A program made the translations under genes and the position numbers. A DNA stretch of 64,000 bases from JACCTH01 sp963761985 (lineage in GTDB: Bacteria; Actinomycetota; Acidimicrobiia; Spongiisociales; ZC4RG35): the NCBI GenBank assembly GCA_963761985.1, contig CAVXIT010000005.1, positions 1 through 64,000 of the forward strand, given 5' to 3'. The notes beneath the pieces were generated by a model, which saw only the letters and a list, made by a program, of their open reading frames with translations, had not been told where the DNA came from and searched no databases. The number at the start of each line of letters is the position of its first letter. The stretch's first letter is position 1. Of the stretch, positions 23,650-32,741 are shown one piece after another.

Positions 23650-24522
23650 GTGGAAGCGGGGCTGGCGAAACTACCGGAACATCGGCAGGCGATCGATGAG
23701 TTGATTGAAGCCATCGGGCTTGCCGAGGGTCACCCCGCCATCGGCGAACACAAATATCTTGCCCTCCATCGCCCGCAATCGGGTGTGGTCGGTGTCGCCG
23801 TCTGGGACGCCAACCGGCTTGTCGGATTTGCGCCGGTAGCACGTGACGGAGCGCGTCGCCATGTCACGGAGCTGGTCGTGCTGCCCAACCATCGGCGACC
23901 TCCCGTTCATCAGCTACTGCTCGAGCGTGCGACCGAGCTGGCCCGCTTCGAAGGCGGCTTTGCGTTGCGAGTGTGGGTCTTCCAGCCTGGAATCGTTGCG
24001 ACCGCGATCAAACTCGGATTTGCCGAGGAGCGACAGCTGCTCCGTCTCACCCTCGACCTGCCCTTAAAGGAAGCCCCGGACTACCCGGAGGAGATCAGGG
24101 TTGCTCCGTTCCGGCCCGGGGTCGATGAAGACGAGTGGATTCGGCTCAACCAACTGGCTTTTGCTCGCCACCCCGAGAACGGAACTTGGGGCAAGGCCGA
24201 GTTAGCCGAGCGAATGGAGCAGGAATGGTTCGCCCCCGACCGACTGATCATGGCATGGAAAGGGGAGCGCTTGGTGGGTTTCAACTGGCTGAAATCTGTC
24301 GAGGACCAAGGCGAGATCTACGTCGTTGCGGTCGATCCCGCAATCCAGGGGGGAGGTTTGGGACGAGCGCTGATCCTTGACGGGATACAAAGGCTCACAG
24401 CCCTGGGCTGCGTTCAGGCCTGCCTATATGTCGACGCCGACAACCACCGCGCCCTCCGGCTTTACCGGAGTCTCGGGTTCTACCTCGACTACGTTGACCA
24501 AACCCTCATCAAGTCAATTTGA
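23650..24522 (+). CDS. mshD: Mycothiol synthase homologue (MshD-like, double GNAT)
   Basis: MshD acetylates cysteinyl-glucosaminyl-inositol, the last step of mycothiol, the actinobacterial low-molecular-weight thiol. The 290-aa protein has two GNAT domains. The second shows the MshD pattern WGKAELAERMEQEWF, LVGFNWLKSV, GEIYVVAVDPAIQGGGLGRA and LYVDADNHRALRLYRSLGF. The first GNAT (LVVLPNHRRPPVHQLL) is divergent, as is usual. GTG 23650 has a weak ribosome-binding site. Other msh genes are not in the window. A related GNAT with another substrate is possible but less likely. Confidence 0.8.
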   Translation: MEAGLAKLPEHRQAIDELIEAIGLAEGHPAIGEHKYLALHRPQSGVVGVAVWDANRLVGFAPVARDGARRHVTELVVLPNHRRPPVHQLLLERATELARFEGGFALRVWVFQPGIVATAIKLGFAEERQLLRLTLDLPLKEAPDYPEEIRVAPFRPGVDEDEWIRLNQLAFARHPENGTWGKAELAERMEQEWFAPDRLIMAWKGERLVGFNWLKSVEDQGEIYVVAVDPAIQGGGLGRALILDGIQRLTALGCVQACLYVDADNHRALRLYRSLGFYLDYVDQTLIKSI

Positions 24523-24527
24523 TTGGG

Positions 24528-24752
24528 CTAACCGAATTTTCGCCCACAGCTCCGGCAACGAGGATCACCTTCGGTGGTTTGGCTGTAGCACCAAGGACAG
24601 GGCAGATCATCAGGGCCGGTTTCCATCGTGACGTCGTCATCAGCCAGGTAGTCAGAGGCCAGTCGGTGATCCGAAGCGAGCGAACGGCGTTGACCGCGGG
24701 CTAGGACAAAGAGTCCAGACGTTGCAGTGGCCGCCAGCAATGCTTCCAGCAT
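24528..24752 (-). CDS. Small zinc-ribbon protein with N-terminal hydrophobic segment
   Basis: A 74-aa protein with a short hydrophobic start (LEALLAATATSGLFVLA), an acidic middle and a C-terminal zinc ribbon made from CPWC and CRSC pairs. ATG 24752 follows AGGAGG by 6 bases, strong support for translation. The function is unknown. It may be a membrane-tethered zinc protein. It converges on the mshD-like gene, with only 5 bases between the stops. Confidence 0.65.
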   Translation of the reverse strand: MLEALLAATATSGLFVLARGQRRSLASDHRLASDYLADDDVTMETGPDDLPCPWCYSQTTEGDPRCRSCGRKFG

Positions 24753-24815
24753 GTGAACCTCCTCGCTCGGCGAGCAGGGTACGAAGCGGACCCCCGAGAT
24801 TGGTGGATTTCCCGC

Positions 24816-25646
24816 TTAGCTGTAGCCGACCGCATCCGCGAGAGAACGGACCATTGGTGCCATCGCCGGGAGCTTTCCGTCGCGATTCTCCGCGGCTTCG
24901 AGCATCATCATCGCCGAGTGGTAGGCGATCCAGCTCTTGAGCCGGGTATTAGTGACGACGGCCCCGTAGCCCTCGAGAAACGCCTCGCCCGCTTCGGCGC
25001 CAAGAATGTTTGCAAATTGCCAGCTGGCCAGTGACACATCCCATTCCGGCGGTGCCATGGTTGCCCATTCCCAATCGATGAGGCAAACCTGTTCCTCTTC
25101 GGTGACGAGGAATTGGTTGGGGGTTGGTCGAGTGTGCGCTGGGCGCGGAGGGCTCGCCTGCGGGGGGCCCGCCTCGTTGGCGCGTTCGAGGACTTCGGCA
25201 GGTAAGCCGAGCCGGCGCCGGAACTTCTCGAGCCGGGTCAATGTGTTCCGATAGTGCGAGTCGATTTCTTCATTGCCGATGAGGCTTGAAAGGTTGGAGA
25301 CCTGGGCTTTCGACTCGTGAACTCCGCGAAGCACTCGCCCCGCAGCCCGAATGATGTTGACATTTCGGGGGAGCAATGACAGATCCCAATTCCCGCCATC
25401 GCTCATCTGGATCCAGGCCATGCCCTCATCCAACCCTCGGCTCAGAATTTTGGGAACACCCGAGACGCCGGCCAACGCTTCGAGAGCGTGCCGCTCCCGG
25501 CGCTCGCGGGAAGGATTGGGGAAGAGTTTGACGATGCTCGTCGCACCGCTTTCCTCCCTGAGCCGATAAACCTTGTTGTCTCCGGCCGAAATCTCGATCC
25601 GCGTGGCCGCAGGGAACTTGGACCGAAGGAAAGCGTCGATGTCCAT
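24816..25646 (-). CDS. Aminoglycoside phosphotransferase/choline kinase-family protein
   Basis: The 276-aa protein has a kinase-like fold. The N-terminal lobe includes NKVYRLREESGATSIVKLFP with the ATP-binding Lys. The C-terminal lobe has LIDWEWATMAPPEWDVS, the DFG-equivalent metal Asp. The catalytic loop usually reads HxDxxxxN; here it is HTRPTPNQFLV, so the catalytic Asp is Arg. Two compensating indels in the assembly could produce this, as could real loss of kinase activity. The substrate is unknown; many relatives phosphorylate small metabolites and do not act on drugs. Confidence 0.75.
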   Translation of the reverse strand: MDIDAFLRSKFPAATRIEISAGDNKVYRLREESGATSIVKLFPNPSRERRERHALEALAGVSGVPKILSRGLDEGMAWIQMSDGGNWDLSLLPRNVNIIRAAGRVLRGVHESKAQVSNLSSLIGNEEIDSHYRNTLTRLEKFRRRLGLPAEVLERANEAGPPQASPPRPAHTRPTPNQFLVTEEEQVCLIDWEWATMAPPEWDVSLASWQFANILGAEAGEAFLEGYGAVVTNTRLKSWIAYHSAMMMLEAAENRDGKLPAMAPMVRSLADAVGYS

Positions 25647-25764
25647 ACTTGCTCTTTTCGACTAAAGCGCTGACTAGCTATAGCCCTATTGGATCCAGAA
25701 ATTGGCATCCAGGCTGTTTCTTGCCCTGGGTACCCTTGCGACTTAAGGCTAACGAGAAGACTCC

Positions 25765-27726
25765 TTGGAACTTGAACTTGCTTATCCGGACGGCAAAGTC
25801 GTCGCTCACCGCATCGGGATAACCGGGGCTGAAGTGGCGTCGTCAATCGGCCCGAGGCTGGCGGAAGCAGCCGTTGCCGTCTCGGTAGACGACCGGCTTT
25901 TTGACCTGGCAAGTCCGCTCGCGGCGGGTGGCCATTTCCAGGTAATCACCGCGCAAAGCGACGAAGGACGACAGATTCTCCGCCACTCCGCAGCCCACAT
26001 CCTGGCGCAGGCGGTGCTATCGCTTTTCCCCGGATCGCATTTTGCAATCGGGCCGGCAATCGAGGACGGCTTCTATTACGACTTCGACATCGGCCGGCCG
26101 TTCACCCCTGAAGACTTGGTAGCCATCGAAGACCGCATGCGTGAGATCGTGGCGGCTGACCAGCCTTTCGAGCGGCAAGAAGTATCCCGTGAAGAAGCAC
26201 GCGCTTTGTTCGCCGACCAGCCGCTGAAGCTCGAGATCATCGATTCAGTCGACTCCGCAGAGGTGGGCTCCGCCGACGGTGCGTGGGGCAGCGTGTACCA
26301 CAATCTCGGTTTCGTTGACCTTTGTCGCGGACCCCATTTGTCCTCGACTGGAAAGCTCACGGCTTTCAAACTCCTGCGGAGCGCCGGCGCCTATTGGCGT
26401 GGTGATGAGAAGCGCCAGCAATTGCAACGCATCTATGGCACCGCGTGGGAGTCACCACGGGCGATGGCAGATTATTTGCACCGGTTGGAAGAGGCTGAGC
26501 GGAGGGACCACCGGAAACTGGGTACCGAACTCGACCTCTATTCATTCCCTCGCGAGCTCGGCCCTGGGCTGGCCGTGTGGCATCCCCACGGGGGCATGTT
26601 TCGGAAGGTGGCCGAGGATCACTCGCGTCGGATGCATGAACGATATGGATTCGAGTTCGTCTACAGCCCGCATCTGGCCCGCGAGCACCTGTGGGAGATA
26701 TCGGGGCATCTGGACTACTACGCAGAAAACATGTTCCCGCGACTCGAGGTGGACGCTGACGACTTCTATCGGGTGAAGCCGATGAACTGCCCGTTCCACA
26801 TCCTGATCTATCGCAGCCGGGCTCGTTCCTATCGCGAGTTGCCGTTGCGTTACTCGGAGCTCGGCAGCGTTTACCGCCAGGAGCGTTCCGGGGTGCTCCA
26901 CGGCCTACTTAGGGTGCGCGGCCTCACACAGGACGACTCTCACACGTTTTGCCGGCCCGATCAGCTCGCTGATGAGCTCAAGATGCATTTCGAGTTCGTG
27001 ACCAATTGGCTCACCGACTTCGGCTTCAGCGATTTCGAGGCCGATCTGTCAACGCGTCCGGAGAAATCGGTCGGCCCGCCAGATCGCTGGGAGGAAGCAG
27101 AGAAAGCGTTGAAGGCAACTCTCGATGATGCACGAATCGACTATCGGATCGCCGAGGGGGAAGGCGCCTTTTACGGCCCGAAAATCGACATTCATGTGCG
27201 CGATGCGATCGGCCGCCGCTGGCAGTGCTCGACCATTCAGGTCGACTTCAACAATCCAGAGCGGTTCGGACTCAGCTATGTGAGCTCGGAGAACGAACCA
27301 GTTGTGCCCTACATGATCCATTGCGCCAAGGCTGGGTCGCTTGATCGTTTCCTGGCGATCGTGGTCGAACACCATGCGGGTGCCTTCCCGGGATGGCTTG
27401 CGCCCGTGCAGGCGGAAGTACTGCCGGTGGCCGAACGGCATCTCGATTACGCGGAATCGGTGCGAGACGCTTTGCGGAAGGAAAACTTGCGGGTCGAAGT
27501 CGACTACTCCAACGACACGCTCGGGGAGAAGATCCGACGAGCGCTCACCCAGAAACGCCCCTTCCTCGTTGTCGTGGGTGACAAAGATGTGGAAGCTGGG
27601 ACCGTGGGCCTTCGGCGCTATGGCGAAGAAAGGGATCGACGCGGTGTGGGTCTGGCGGAATCGATTGCCGAGATCGCACAGGCGTGCGAGCCACCCGCAC
27701 CCAAGCCGGTTCTACCCAGGGTTTGA
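25765..27726 (+). CDS. thrS: Threonyl-tRNA synthetase
   Basis: ThrRS charges tRNA-Thr with threonine. In order it has a TGS domain (residues 1-60), the editing domain with HSAAHILAQAV and CRGPH, the class II catalytic core with the zinc Cys in MNCPFH, the zinc His residues in HTFCR and MIHCAKAG, and motif 3 (GSLDRF). A C-terminal anticodon domain (EVDYSNDTLGEKIRRA) completes it. The length of 653 aa is normal. TTG 25765 is the likely start, behind GAGAAG. It opens the rightward run toward the membrane proteins at 27.7-28.7 kb. Confidence 0.96.
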   Translation: MELELAYPDGKVVAHRIGITGAEVASSIGPRLAEAAVAVSVDDRLFDLASPLAAGGHFQVITAQSDEGRQILRHSAAHILAQAVLSLFPGSHFAIGPAIEDGFYYDFDIGRPFTPEDLVAIEDRMREIVAADQPFERQEVSREEARALFADQPLKLEIIDSVDSAEVGSADGAWGSVYHNLGFVDLCRGPHLSSTGKLTAFKLLRSAGAYWRGDEKRQQLQRIYGTAWESPRAMADYLHRLEEAERRDHRKLGTELDLYSFPRELGPGLAVWHPHGGMFRKVAEDHSRRMHERYGFEFVYSPHLAREHLWEISGHLDYYAENMFPRLEVDADDFYRVKPMNCPFHILIYRSRARSYRELPLRYSELGSVYRQERSGVLHGLLRVRGLTQDDSHTFCRPDQLADELKMHFEFVTNWLTDFGFSDFEADLSTRPEKSVGPPDRWEEAEKALKATLDDARIDYRIAEGEGAFYGPKIDIHVRDAIGRRWQCSTIQVDFNNPERFGLSYVSSENEPVVPYMIHCAKAGSLDRFLAIVVEHHAGAFPGWLAPVQAEVLPVAERHLDYAESVRDALRKENLRVEVDYSNDTLGEKIRRALTQKRPFLVVVGDKDVEAGTVGLRRYGEERDRRGVGLAESIAEIAQACEPPAPKPVLPRV

Positions 27727-28234
27727 CCGGAGCCTGACGTCGACGGCATCCACATTCCCGAGGAGACGGCCGCAGAGGCCCGCGTCCCTGAGGACCTCGA
27801 CTCGGCTCAGGCCGGTCCTTATACGTTTCCCACTCCGGAGCGTCGCCGCACAGCCGCCTTCATCTATCTGGTCCTCGCCGTCGCCTTGGGGTTCGCCCTG
27901 CCTGACTTGAATTTGGTTGATTCGGAGTTGGCCGATTCTGCGTTGGGGCCTCATCGGTCTCGCCGTTCTGCTTGGTCTCTGGCACTGGCGGGCGGCCTGG
28001 CCACTCAACCTGGAGGCCAGCGAGGCGCTCGAGTTGGCTGCCGTCGCAGCGCCATTTCCGATCGGGCAGGCATCGGCTGCCATCATCTTCTCCGGGCTGC
28101 GTTCCCGGCCCCTCTGGCACGTCGTTCTGTACGACGCCACCGAGCCTCCCTCGGCTCGTGCCCTGGTGGTCATCGACGGCGTCGACGGGCATCAGGTTCG
28201 CCCTGTTTATACGGAGCCTTTGGGCGTAGATTGA
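27727..28234 (+). pseudogene. Two-helix membrane protein after thrS, frameshifted, start unclear
   Basis: Directly after the thrS stop, and in the same frame, lies an open stretch with no start codon. It encodes an acidic tail-like region, then a hydrophobic segment (AAFIYLVLAVALGFALP). A one-base shift at about 27908-27913 leads into WLIRSWPILRWGLIGLAVLL, GLWHW and a soluble end with LWHVVLYDATEPPSARALVV. A TTG at 27723, overlapping the thrS stop, would reach it only with another one-base correction. The real gene is probably intact in the organism. The family is not recognised. Confidence 0.5.
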
Positions 28235-28239
28235 TTTAC

Positions 28240-28710
28240 ATGAAGATGGGGCCGGGCGGGCGCGGGCTGTGGCTCGCCTTTTTGATCGCGGGGCTGGTCG
28301 TCGGAGCGGCGTTCACGTATTTCGTCCTTCCGCGCCGTCCACCGCGAACCGAGATAAACAGTGACGTCTGCGCACGAACCTTTGCGACGGTTGCAGGCAT
28401 CAACTCTTATCTCGCCGATCGCGCGGCCGTCGATCCTGGCTCCAGTGCCCATCCGCTGGTGGGCGTGCCTGAGGCGGACCGGGATGAGGTCTGGGCCGAG
28501 TACCTCGAGACAACCGGCAGCTACACAGCAGAAACGATCGCCGGCTTCAACGCGACGTTCGCCGGTGAGAGCCAGTTCCTGGTCGAACGGCTCTCAGAAG
28601 CGGGTTACTGGTCCGAACCAGCGGAGGTGGTTGCGGTCAACGAGCTAGCGGTGAGTCGTCTGGCGCAAGAGCTCGAAGCCTCAGCGAAGGCCGCCGGTTG
28701 CCAGCCCTAG
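28240..28710 (+). CDS. Single-pass membrane protein of unknown function
   Basis: A 156-aa protein with one N-terminal transmembrane segment (LWLAFLIAGLVVGAAFTYFV) followed by a positive stop-transfer (PRRPPR) and a helical extracytoplasmic domain containing two cysteines (VCARTFA and AAGCQP). ATG 28240 is the clearest start, though no strong ribosome-binding site is visible. It overlaps the convergent citrate synthase stop at CTAG. The family was not recognised. Confidence 0.65.
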   Translation: MKMGPGGRGLWLAFLIAGLVVGAAFTYFVLPRRPPRTEINSDVCARTFATVAGINSYLADRAAVDPGSSAHPLVGVPEADRDEVWAEYLETTGSYTAETIAGFNATFAGESQFLVERLSEAGYWSEPAEVVAVNELAVSRLAQELEASAKAAGCQP

Positions 28711-29990
28711 CGCGCGGAGATGGGGACGTAGTCGCGCTTGGTCTCTCCGACGTACACCTGCTGGGGTCGGTAGATCTTCATCTTGGGATCTGCGTGCAGC
28801 TCTTTCCACTGCGCTAGCCAGCCGGGAAGTCGGCCGAGGGCGAACAGCACGGTGAACATGTCGGTGGGAAAGCCGAGCGCCCGGTAGATGATCCCGGAAT
28901 AGAAGTCGACGTTGGGATAAAGCTTGCGCTCGATGAAATAGTCATCGGATAACGCGACTTGCTCCAGCTCCTGGGCAATGTCGAGCAGGGGATCGTCGAT
29001 GTGAAGCTTGGCCAGCACGTCGGTCGCGGCCTGTTTGATGATCTTTGCTCGCGGGTCGAAGTTCTTGTAGATCCGATGACCGAAGCCCATGAGGCGGAAT
29101 GGATCTTCCTTGTCCTTGGCCCGGTCGACGAATCCCGAGACCTTGCCACCTTGTTGGGCCATCGACTCCAGCATCTCGAGGACTTCCTGATTCGCTCCGC
29201 CGTGAAGCGGTCCGGAGAGGGCGTGGATACCAGCCGAAACCGAGCTGAAGATGTTGGCGTCCCCCGACCCGACCAGGCGTACTGCGGTGGCCGAGCAATT
29301 CTGACCATGGTCGGCGTGGAGCACGAGCAGGACGTTCAGTGCCGCCGCAATCACCGGGTCGTGGTGATAGGGCTCGGCCGGCACCGAAAAAACCATGTGC
29401 AGGAAGTTGGCGGCGTAGTCGAGGTCGTTGCGGGGATAAACATACGGCTGATGCACCTTGTACTTGTAAAGCCACGCGACCATCGTTGGAACCTTGGCCA
29501 GCAGCCGGTGGATTGAGACGTCGACGGCGTCGGGGTCGGAAGGATCGAGCGCGTCGGGGTAGTAGGTCGCCAGGGCCGACGTGGCGGACGCCAGGATCTG
29601 CATCGGATGGGCGTTGTGCGGGAAGGCTTCGAACATCTTCTTCATGTCCTCGCGGAGGAGGGTGTGCCTGGTGATCGAGTCCTCGAACCGAGTGAGCTCG
29701 GGCTGACTCGGTAACGCGCCATAGATCAAGAGGTACGCCACTTCCAAGAAGGAGGCGCCTTCGGCGAGTTGCTCGATCGGATAGCCGCGATACCGGAGAA
29801 TGCCCTTGGCGCCGTCGATGAAGCTGACACTGCTTTGGCTCTCGGCGGTATTGCCAAAGCCGCGATCGATCGTGAAGAGTCCGGTCTCGGCCGCAAGCCC
29901 GGAGATGTCAAGACCGCGTTCCGACTCGCTGCCAGAGACAACTGGAAGCGCAAGCTCCTTGTCCTCAAATCTCAGGACAGCGTCTGCCAT
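28707..29990 (-). CDS. gltA: Citrate synthase
   Basis: Citrate synthase condenses acetyl-CoA and oxaloacetate at the entry of the TCA cycle. It is a type II-like enzyme. The catalytic residues are seen as His in GPLHGGANQE, His in GFGHRIYK and Asp in NVDFYSG. An N-terminal region precedes the IDRGFGNTAESQSSVSFIDG motif. ATG 29990 overlaps the EF-G-like stop by one base, behind AGGAGG; GTG 29993 is an alternative. Translational coupling to the GTPase is clear. Confidence 0.95.
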   Translation of the reverse strand: MADAVLRFEDKELALPVVSGSESERGLDISGLAAETGLFTIDRGFGNTAESQSSVSFIDGAKGILRYRGYPIEQLAEGASFLEVAYLLIYGALPSQPELTRFEDSITRHTLLREDMKKMFEAFPHNAHPMQILASATSALATYYPDALDPSDPDAVDVSIHRLLAKVPTMVAWLYKYKVHQPYVYPRNDLDYAANFLHMVFSVPAEPYHHDPVIAAALNVLLVLHADHGQNCSATAVRLVGSGDANIFSSVSAGIHALSGPLHGGANQEVLEMLESMAQQGGKVSGFVDRAKDKEDPFRLMGFGHRIYKNFDPRAKIIKQAATDVLAKLHIDDPLLDIAQELEQVALSDDYFIERKLYPNVDFYSGIIYRALGFPTDMFTVLFALGRLPGWLAQWKELHADPKMKIYRPQQVYVGETKRDYVPISAR

Positions 29991-32056
29991 CACTCCTCCT
30001 TCTGACCTGCCGCGCTGATGACCTTCTGGGCCTCTTGATGCGGCACCTCTGCGTAGTGATCAAAGCGGACCTCAAAGGTTCCTCGTCCACTCGTCATCGA
30101 CCGGAGATCAGCGGCGTAGTGCTGGATCTCGACCATAGGTGCCTCGGCTTCGACCACCCGGCTGCCGCCATCAGAGTCGACTCCTAGCACCCGGCCCCGC
30201 TTGCTGTTCACATCTCCCATCACGTCACCGGTGTGCTCGTCCGGTACGAGAATCGTCAGGTGCATGATCGGTTCGAGCAGCACGGGCCGCAGGTTTGCGG
30301 CCGCCGCTCGAAACGCCTGGATCCCCGCCATGCGAAAGCTCAGCTCGTCGGAGTCGACGTTGTGGAACTTCCCATCGAATACCTCAGCGGCCAGATCGAC
30401 GACGGGGTAGCCGGCGAGGATCCCTCGCTGCAGGGCTTCCTGGATGCCCTTGTTGACGGCGGGGATGAACTGGCGGGGTATCGAACCGCCCTTGATGGCG
30501 TCGATGAACTCGTAGCCCGAGCCGCGGGGAAGGGGGCTGAATTTGACATTGGCGACCCCGTACTGACCGCGGCCCCCCGACTGCTTCTTGTGCTTCCCCT
30601 CGGCATCCGCGGTAGAGGTGATCGTCTCTCGATAAGGGACCTTGGGAACGGTCGTGTTGACGTCGACCCCGAACTTGCGATGGATCCGGGCCAGCGTGAC
30701 GTCGAGATGGACATCCCCGAGCCCGGCGAGGACGGTTTCTCCAGTGTCGGGATTGCGGTCAACCCGCAAGGTCGGGTCTTCATCGAGAATGCGATGGAGG
30801 GCAGTCGAAAGCTTTTCCTCGTCGTGCTGGCTCTTGGGCGAGATCGCCAGCTCAGTGACGGGATTCGGAAACACGACGGGTCGCAACACCGTGTTGACCC
30901 CGGGGCCGTGAATTGTCGCGCCGGCTGTGAGGTTTTCGATCTTGGCCACGGCGCCAATCTCACCGCAAGAGACTTCTTTGGTATCGACGTGGTCCTTACC
31001 CATCAGATAGAAAAGGTTGTGCATCCGGGCATGCCCGGCCGTGCCGTCCGCACCATGGATTTGCAAGTCATCGTCGGCCTTCACCGCACCGGAATACACG
31101 CGAAAAAGTGAGATACGTCCGACGAAGGGGTCCGAAACTGTTTTGAAGACATAGCCCAGGGCAGGCCCGTCGGGACGGATGGGAATCGAGTCTCCTGAAG
31201 CTATAGGCGGCAGAGGGCGCTCGAGCGGATTCGGAGCAAAGTCGTAGAGGAATTCACAAAGGGTGTCGATGCCGATCCGGCGGGTGGCCGAGCCCACCAA
31301 GACTGGAAAAATCTCACCGTTCAACATCCCGTTGTGCACGGTTTTGACGATGGTGGCCGGGTCGGGCATCTCGCCTTCGAAATACCGCTCCATCAGCGAG
31401 TCGTCCGTTTCGACTACGGACTCGATCAGTGAGTCGCGCGTGCTGGCTACGAGGTCCGCGACGTCCGCCGGAGGGGTTTCCACGAGCGTTCCGGTCCGAT
31501 CGTCCGGCCCATACAGGAAGGACCGACCGGAGACGACCCGGACGACTCCTCGCAAGTCGGCCTCCTCGCCGATCGGCACCTGTACCGGCGCAATCCTTTT
31601 CCCAAAGGTCTCACGCAGTTGGGCGAGAACGCGTGAGAACGAGGACCGCTCACGATCGAGCTTGGTGATCATCACGGCGCGGGGTATGCCCTCTTCTTCG
31701 GCCGCCCGCCAGAGAATCTCGGTCTGCACCTCGACCCCATCGACTCCGGAGACGACAAACAGCGCCAAGTCGGCAGCGCGTAATGCGGCTCGCGCGTCTC
31801 CCGAAAAATCGATATATCCAGGCGTGTCGATCACATTGATCTTGTTGTCTTGCCACATCACGCTGGCTACGGAAAGGCCGAGGGAAATCTTTCGTTCCTG
31901 CTCTTCGGGCTCGAAATCGAGCATCGAAGTGCCGGCGTCGATCGATCCCTGACGCGTCGTGGCGCCGGTGACGAAGAGAAGTGCTTCGGCCAGAGTCGTC
32001 TTCCCGCTGCCACCGTGTCCGACCAACGCCACATTGCGGATCTTCTCGGGAACCAT
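29990..32056 (-). CDS. Elongation factor G-like GTPase (EF-G2 type)
   Basis: The 688-aa protein has EF-G domains I-V. G1 is GHGGSGKTT, G3 is DTPGYIDF, and G4 reads TKLD where canonical EF-G has NKxD. Domain IV includes GGRGQYGVANVKFSPL, and the C-terminal domain follows. Divergent G motifs and absence of str-operon neighbours (rpsL, rpsG, tuf) mark it as the second, EF-G2-type paralogue common in actinobacteria, with an uncertain role in translation or ribosome recycling. AGGAGG precedes ATG 32056. Confidence 0.9.
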   Translation of the reverse strand: MVPEKIRNVALVGHGGSGKTTLAEALLFVTGATTRQGSIDAGTSMLDFEPEEQERKISLGLSVASVMWQDNKINVIDTPGYIDFSGDARAALRAADLALFVVSGVDGVEVQTEILWRAAEEEGIPRAVMITKLDRERSSFSRVLAQLRETFGKRIAPVQVPIGEEADLRGVVRVVSGRSFLYGPDDRTGTLVETPPADVADLVASTRDSLIESVVETDDSLMERYFEGEMPDPATIVKTVHNGMLNGEIFPVLVGSATRRIGIDTLCEFLYDFAPNPLERPLPPIASGDSIPIRPDGPALGYVFKTVSDPFVGRISLFRVYSGAVKADDDLQIHGADGTAGHARMHNLFYLMGKDHVDTKEVSCGEIGAVAKIENLTAGATIHGPGVNTVLRPVVFPNPVTELAISPKSQHDEEKLSTALHRILDEDPTLRVDRNPDTGETVLAGLGDVHLDVTLARIHRKFGVDVNTTVPKVPYRETITSTADAEGKHKKQSGGRGQYGVANVKFSPLPRGSGYEFIDAIKGGSIPRQFIPAVNKGIQEALQRGILAGYPVVDLAAEVFDGKFHNVDSDELSFRMAGIQAFRAAAANLRPVLLEPIMHLTILVPDEHTGDVMGDVNSKRGRVLGVDSDGGSRVVEAEAPMVEIQHYAADLRSMTSGRGTFEVRFDHYAEVPHQEAQKVISAAGQKEE

Positions 32057-32171
32057 CCAACCTCCTGATCTCGCCTAAAACCAGGCTTTGCTTGCGCGAT
32101 CCGGCGCGGAGCATAGACAGGACCTTTTGCAGTGGACTGAGGGCGATCCTTGCCCACTACATTGCCCGCCG

Positions 32172-32741
32172 GTGATCGATCTCCGCGTGCGGCCTCATCT
32201 GCAGTGGTTGTTGCAACCGATCGGTCGGGGCCTGAGCCGGCTCGGTATCACGCCACTTGTCCTGACCCTCATGGGGTTGGTGGTGACAGTGGTGGGCGCC
32301 ATCATGATCGGAAGCGGCCGCATCGTGGGTGGTGCTTCCGTCGCCCTCGTTGGATCGCTGCTGGATGGGTTGGATGGTTCGGTGGCCAGAGCCGCCGGCA
32401 CCGAGTCTCCCCGCGGCGCCCTGCTCGACGCGATGGCCGATCGCATTGGTGAGGTGGCGGTGCTCAGCGGACTCGCCGCGGCCGTGGCCGGTGAACAACG
32501 CCTCGTCCTTTTGGTCGTGGTGGCGCTCGGCGGATCGTTGCTCGTCCCCTATCTGCGGGCGAGGGCCGAGGCGGCCGGGCTCGACGGGCGCGGGGGAATG
32601 ATGGGGAGAGCGGAGCGGGTGATTCTCTTCACCCTCGGATTGCTGTTGGGGCTCATCGAGCCCATGCTCTGGGTGCTGGTCATCGCGACTTGGGCAACAG
32701 TGATCTGGCGATTCCTCCTCACGTACAACAACCTCCGGTGA
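32172..32741 (+). CDS. CDP-alcohol phosphatidyltransferase (phosphatidylinositol phosphate synthase-like)
   Basis: The protein has the CDP-alcohol transferase signature D-G-x2-A-R-x8-G-x3-D-x3-D, here DGLDGSVARAAGTESPRG with ALLDAMAD following, and about six transmembrane helices in 189 aa. In actinobacteria the member placed directly before the acyltransferase and PimA genes makes phosphatidylinositol phosphate from CDP-diacylglycerol and inositol phosphate. Context therefore favours that substrate over glycerol phosphate. GTG 32172 is the likely start. The stop overlaps the next start (GTGA). Confidence 0.88.
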   Translation: MIDLRVRPHLQWLLQPIGRGLSRLGITPLVLTLMGLVVTVVGAIMIGSGRIVGGASVALVGSLLDGLDGSVARAAGTESPRGALLDAMADRIGEVAVLSGLAAAVAGEQRLVLLVVVALGGSLLVPYLRARAEAAGLDGRGGMMGRAERVILFTLGLLLGLIEPMLWVLVIATWATVIWRFLLTYNNLR

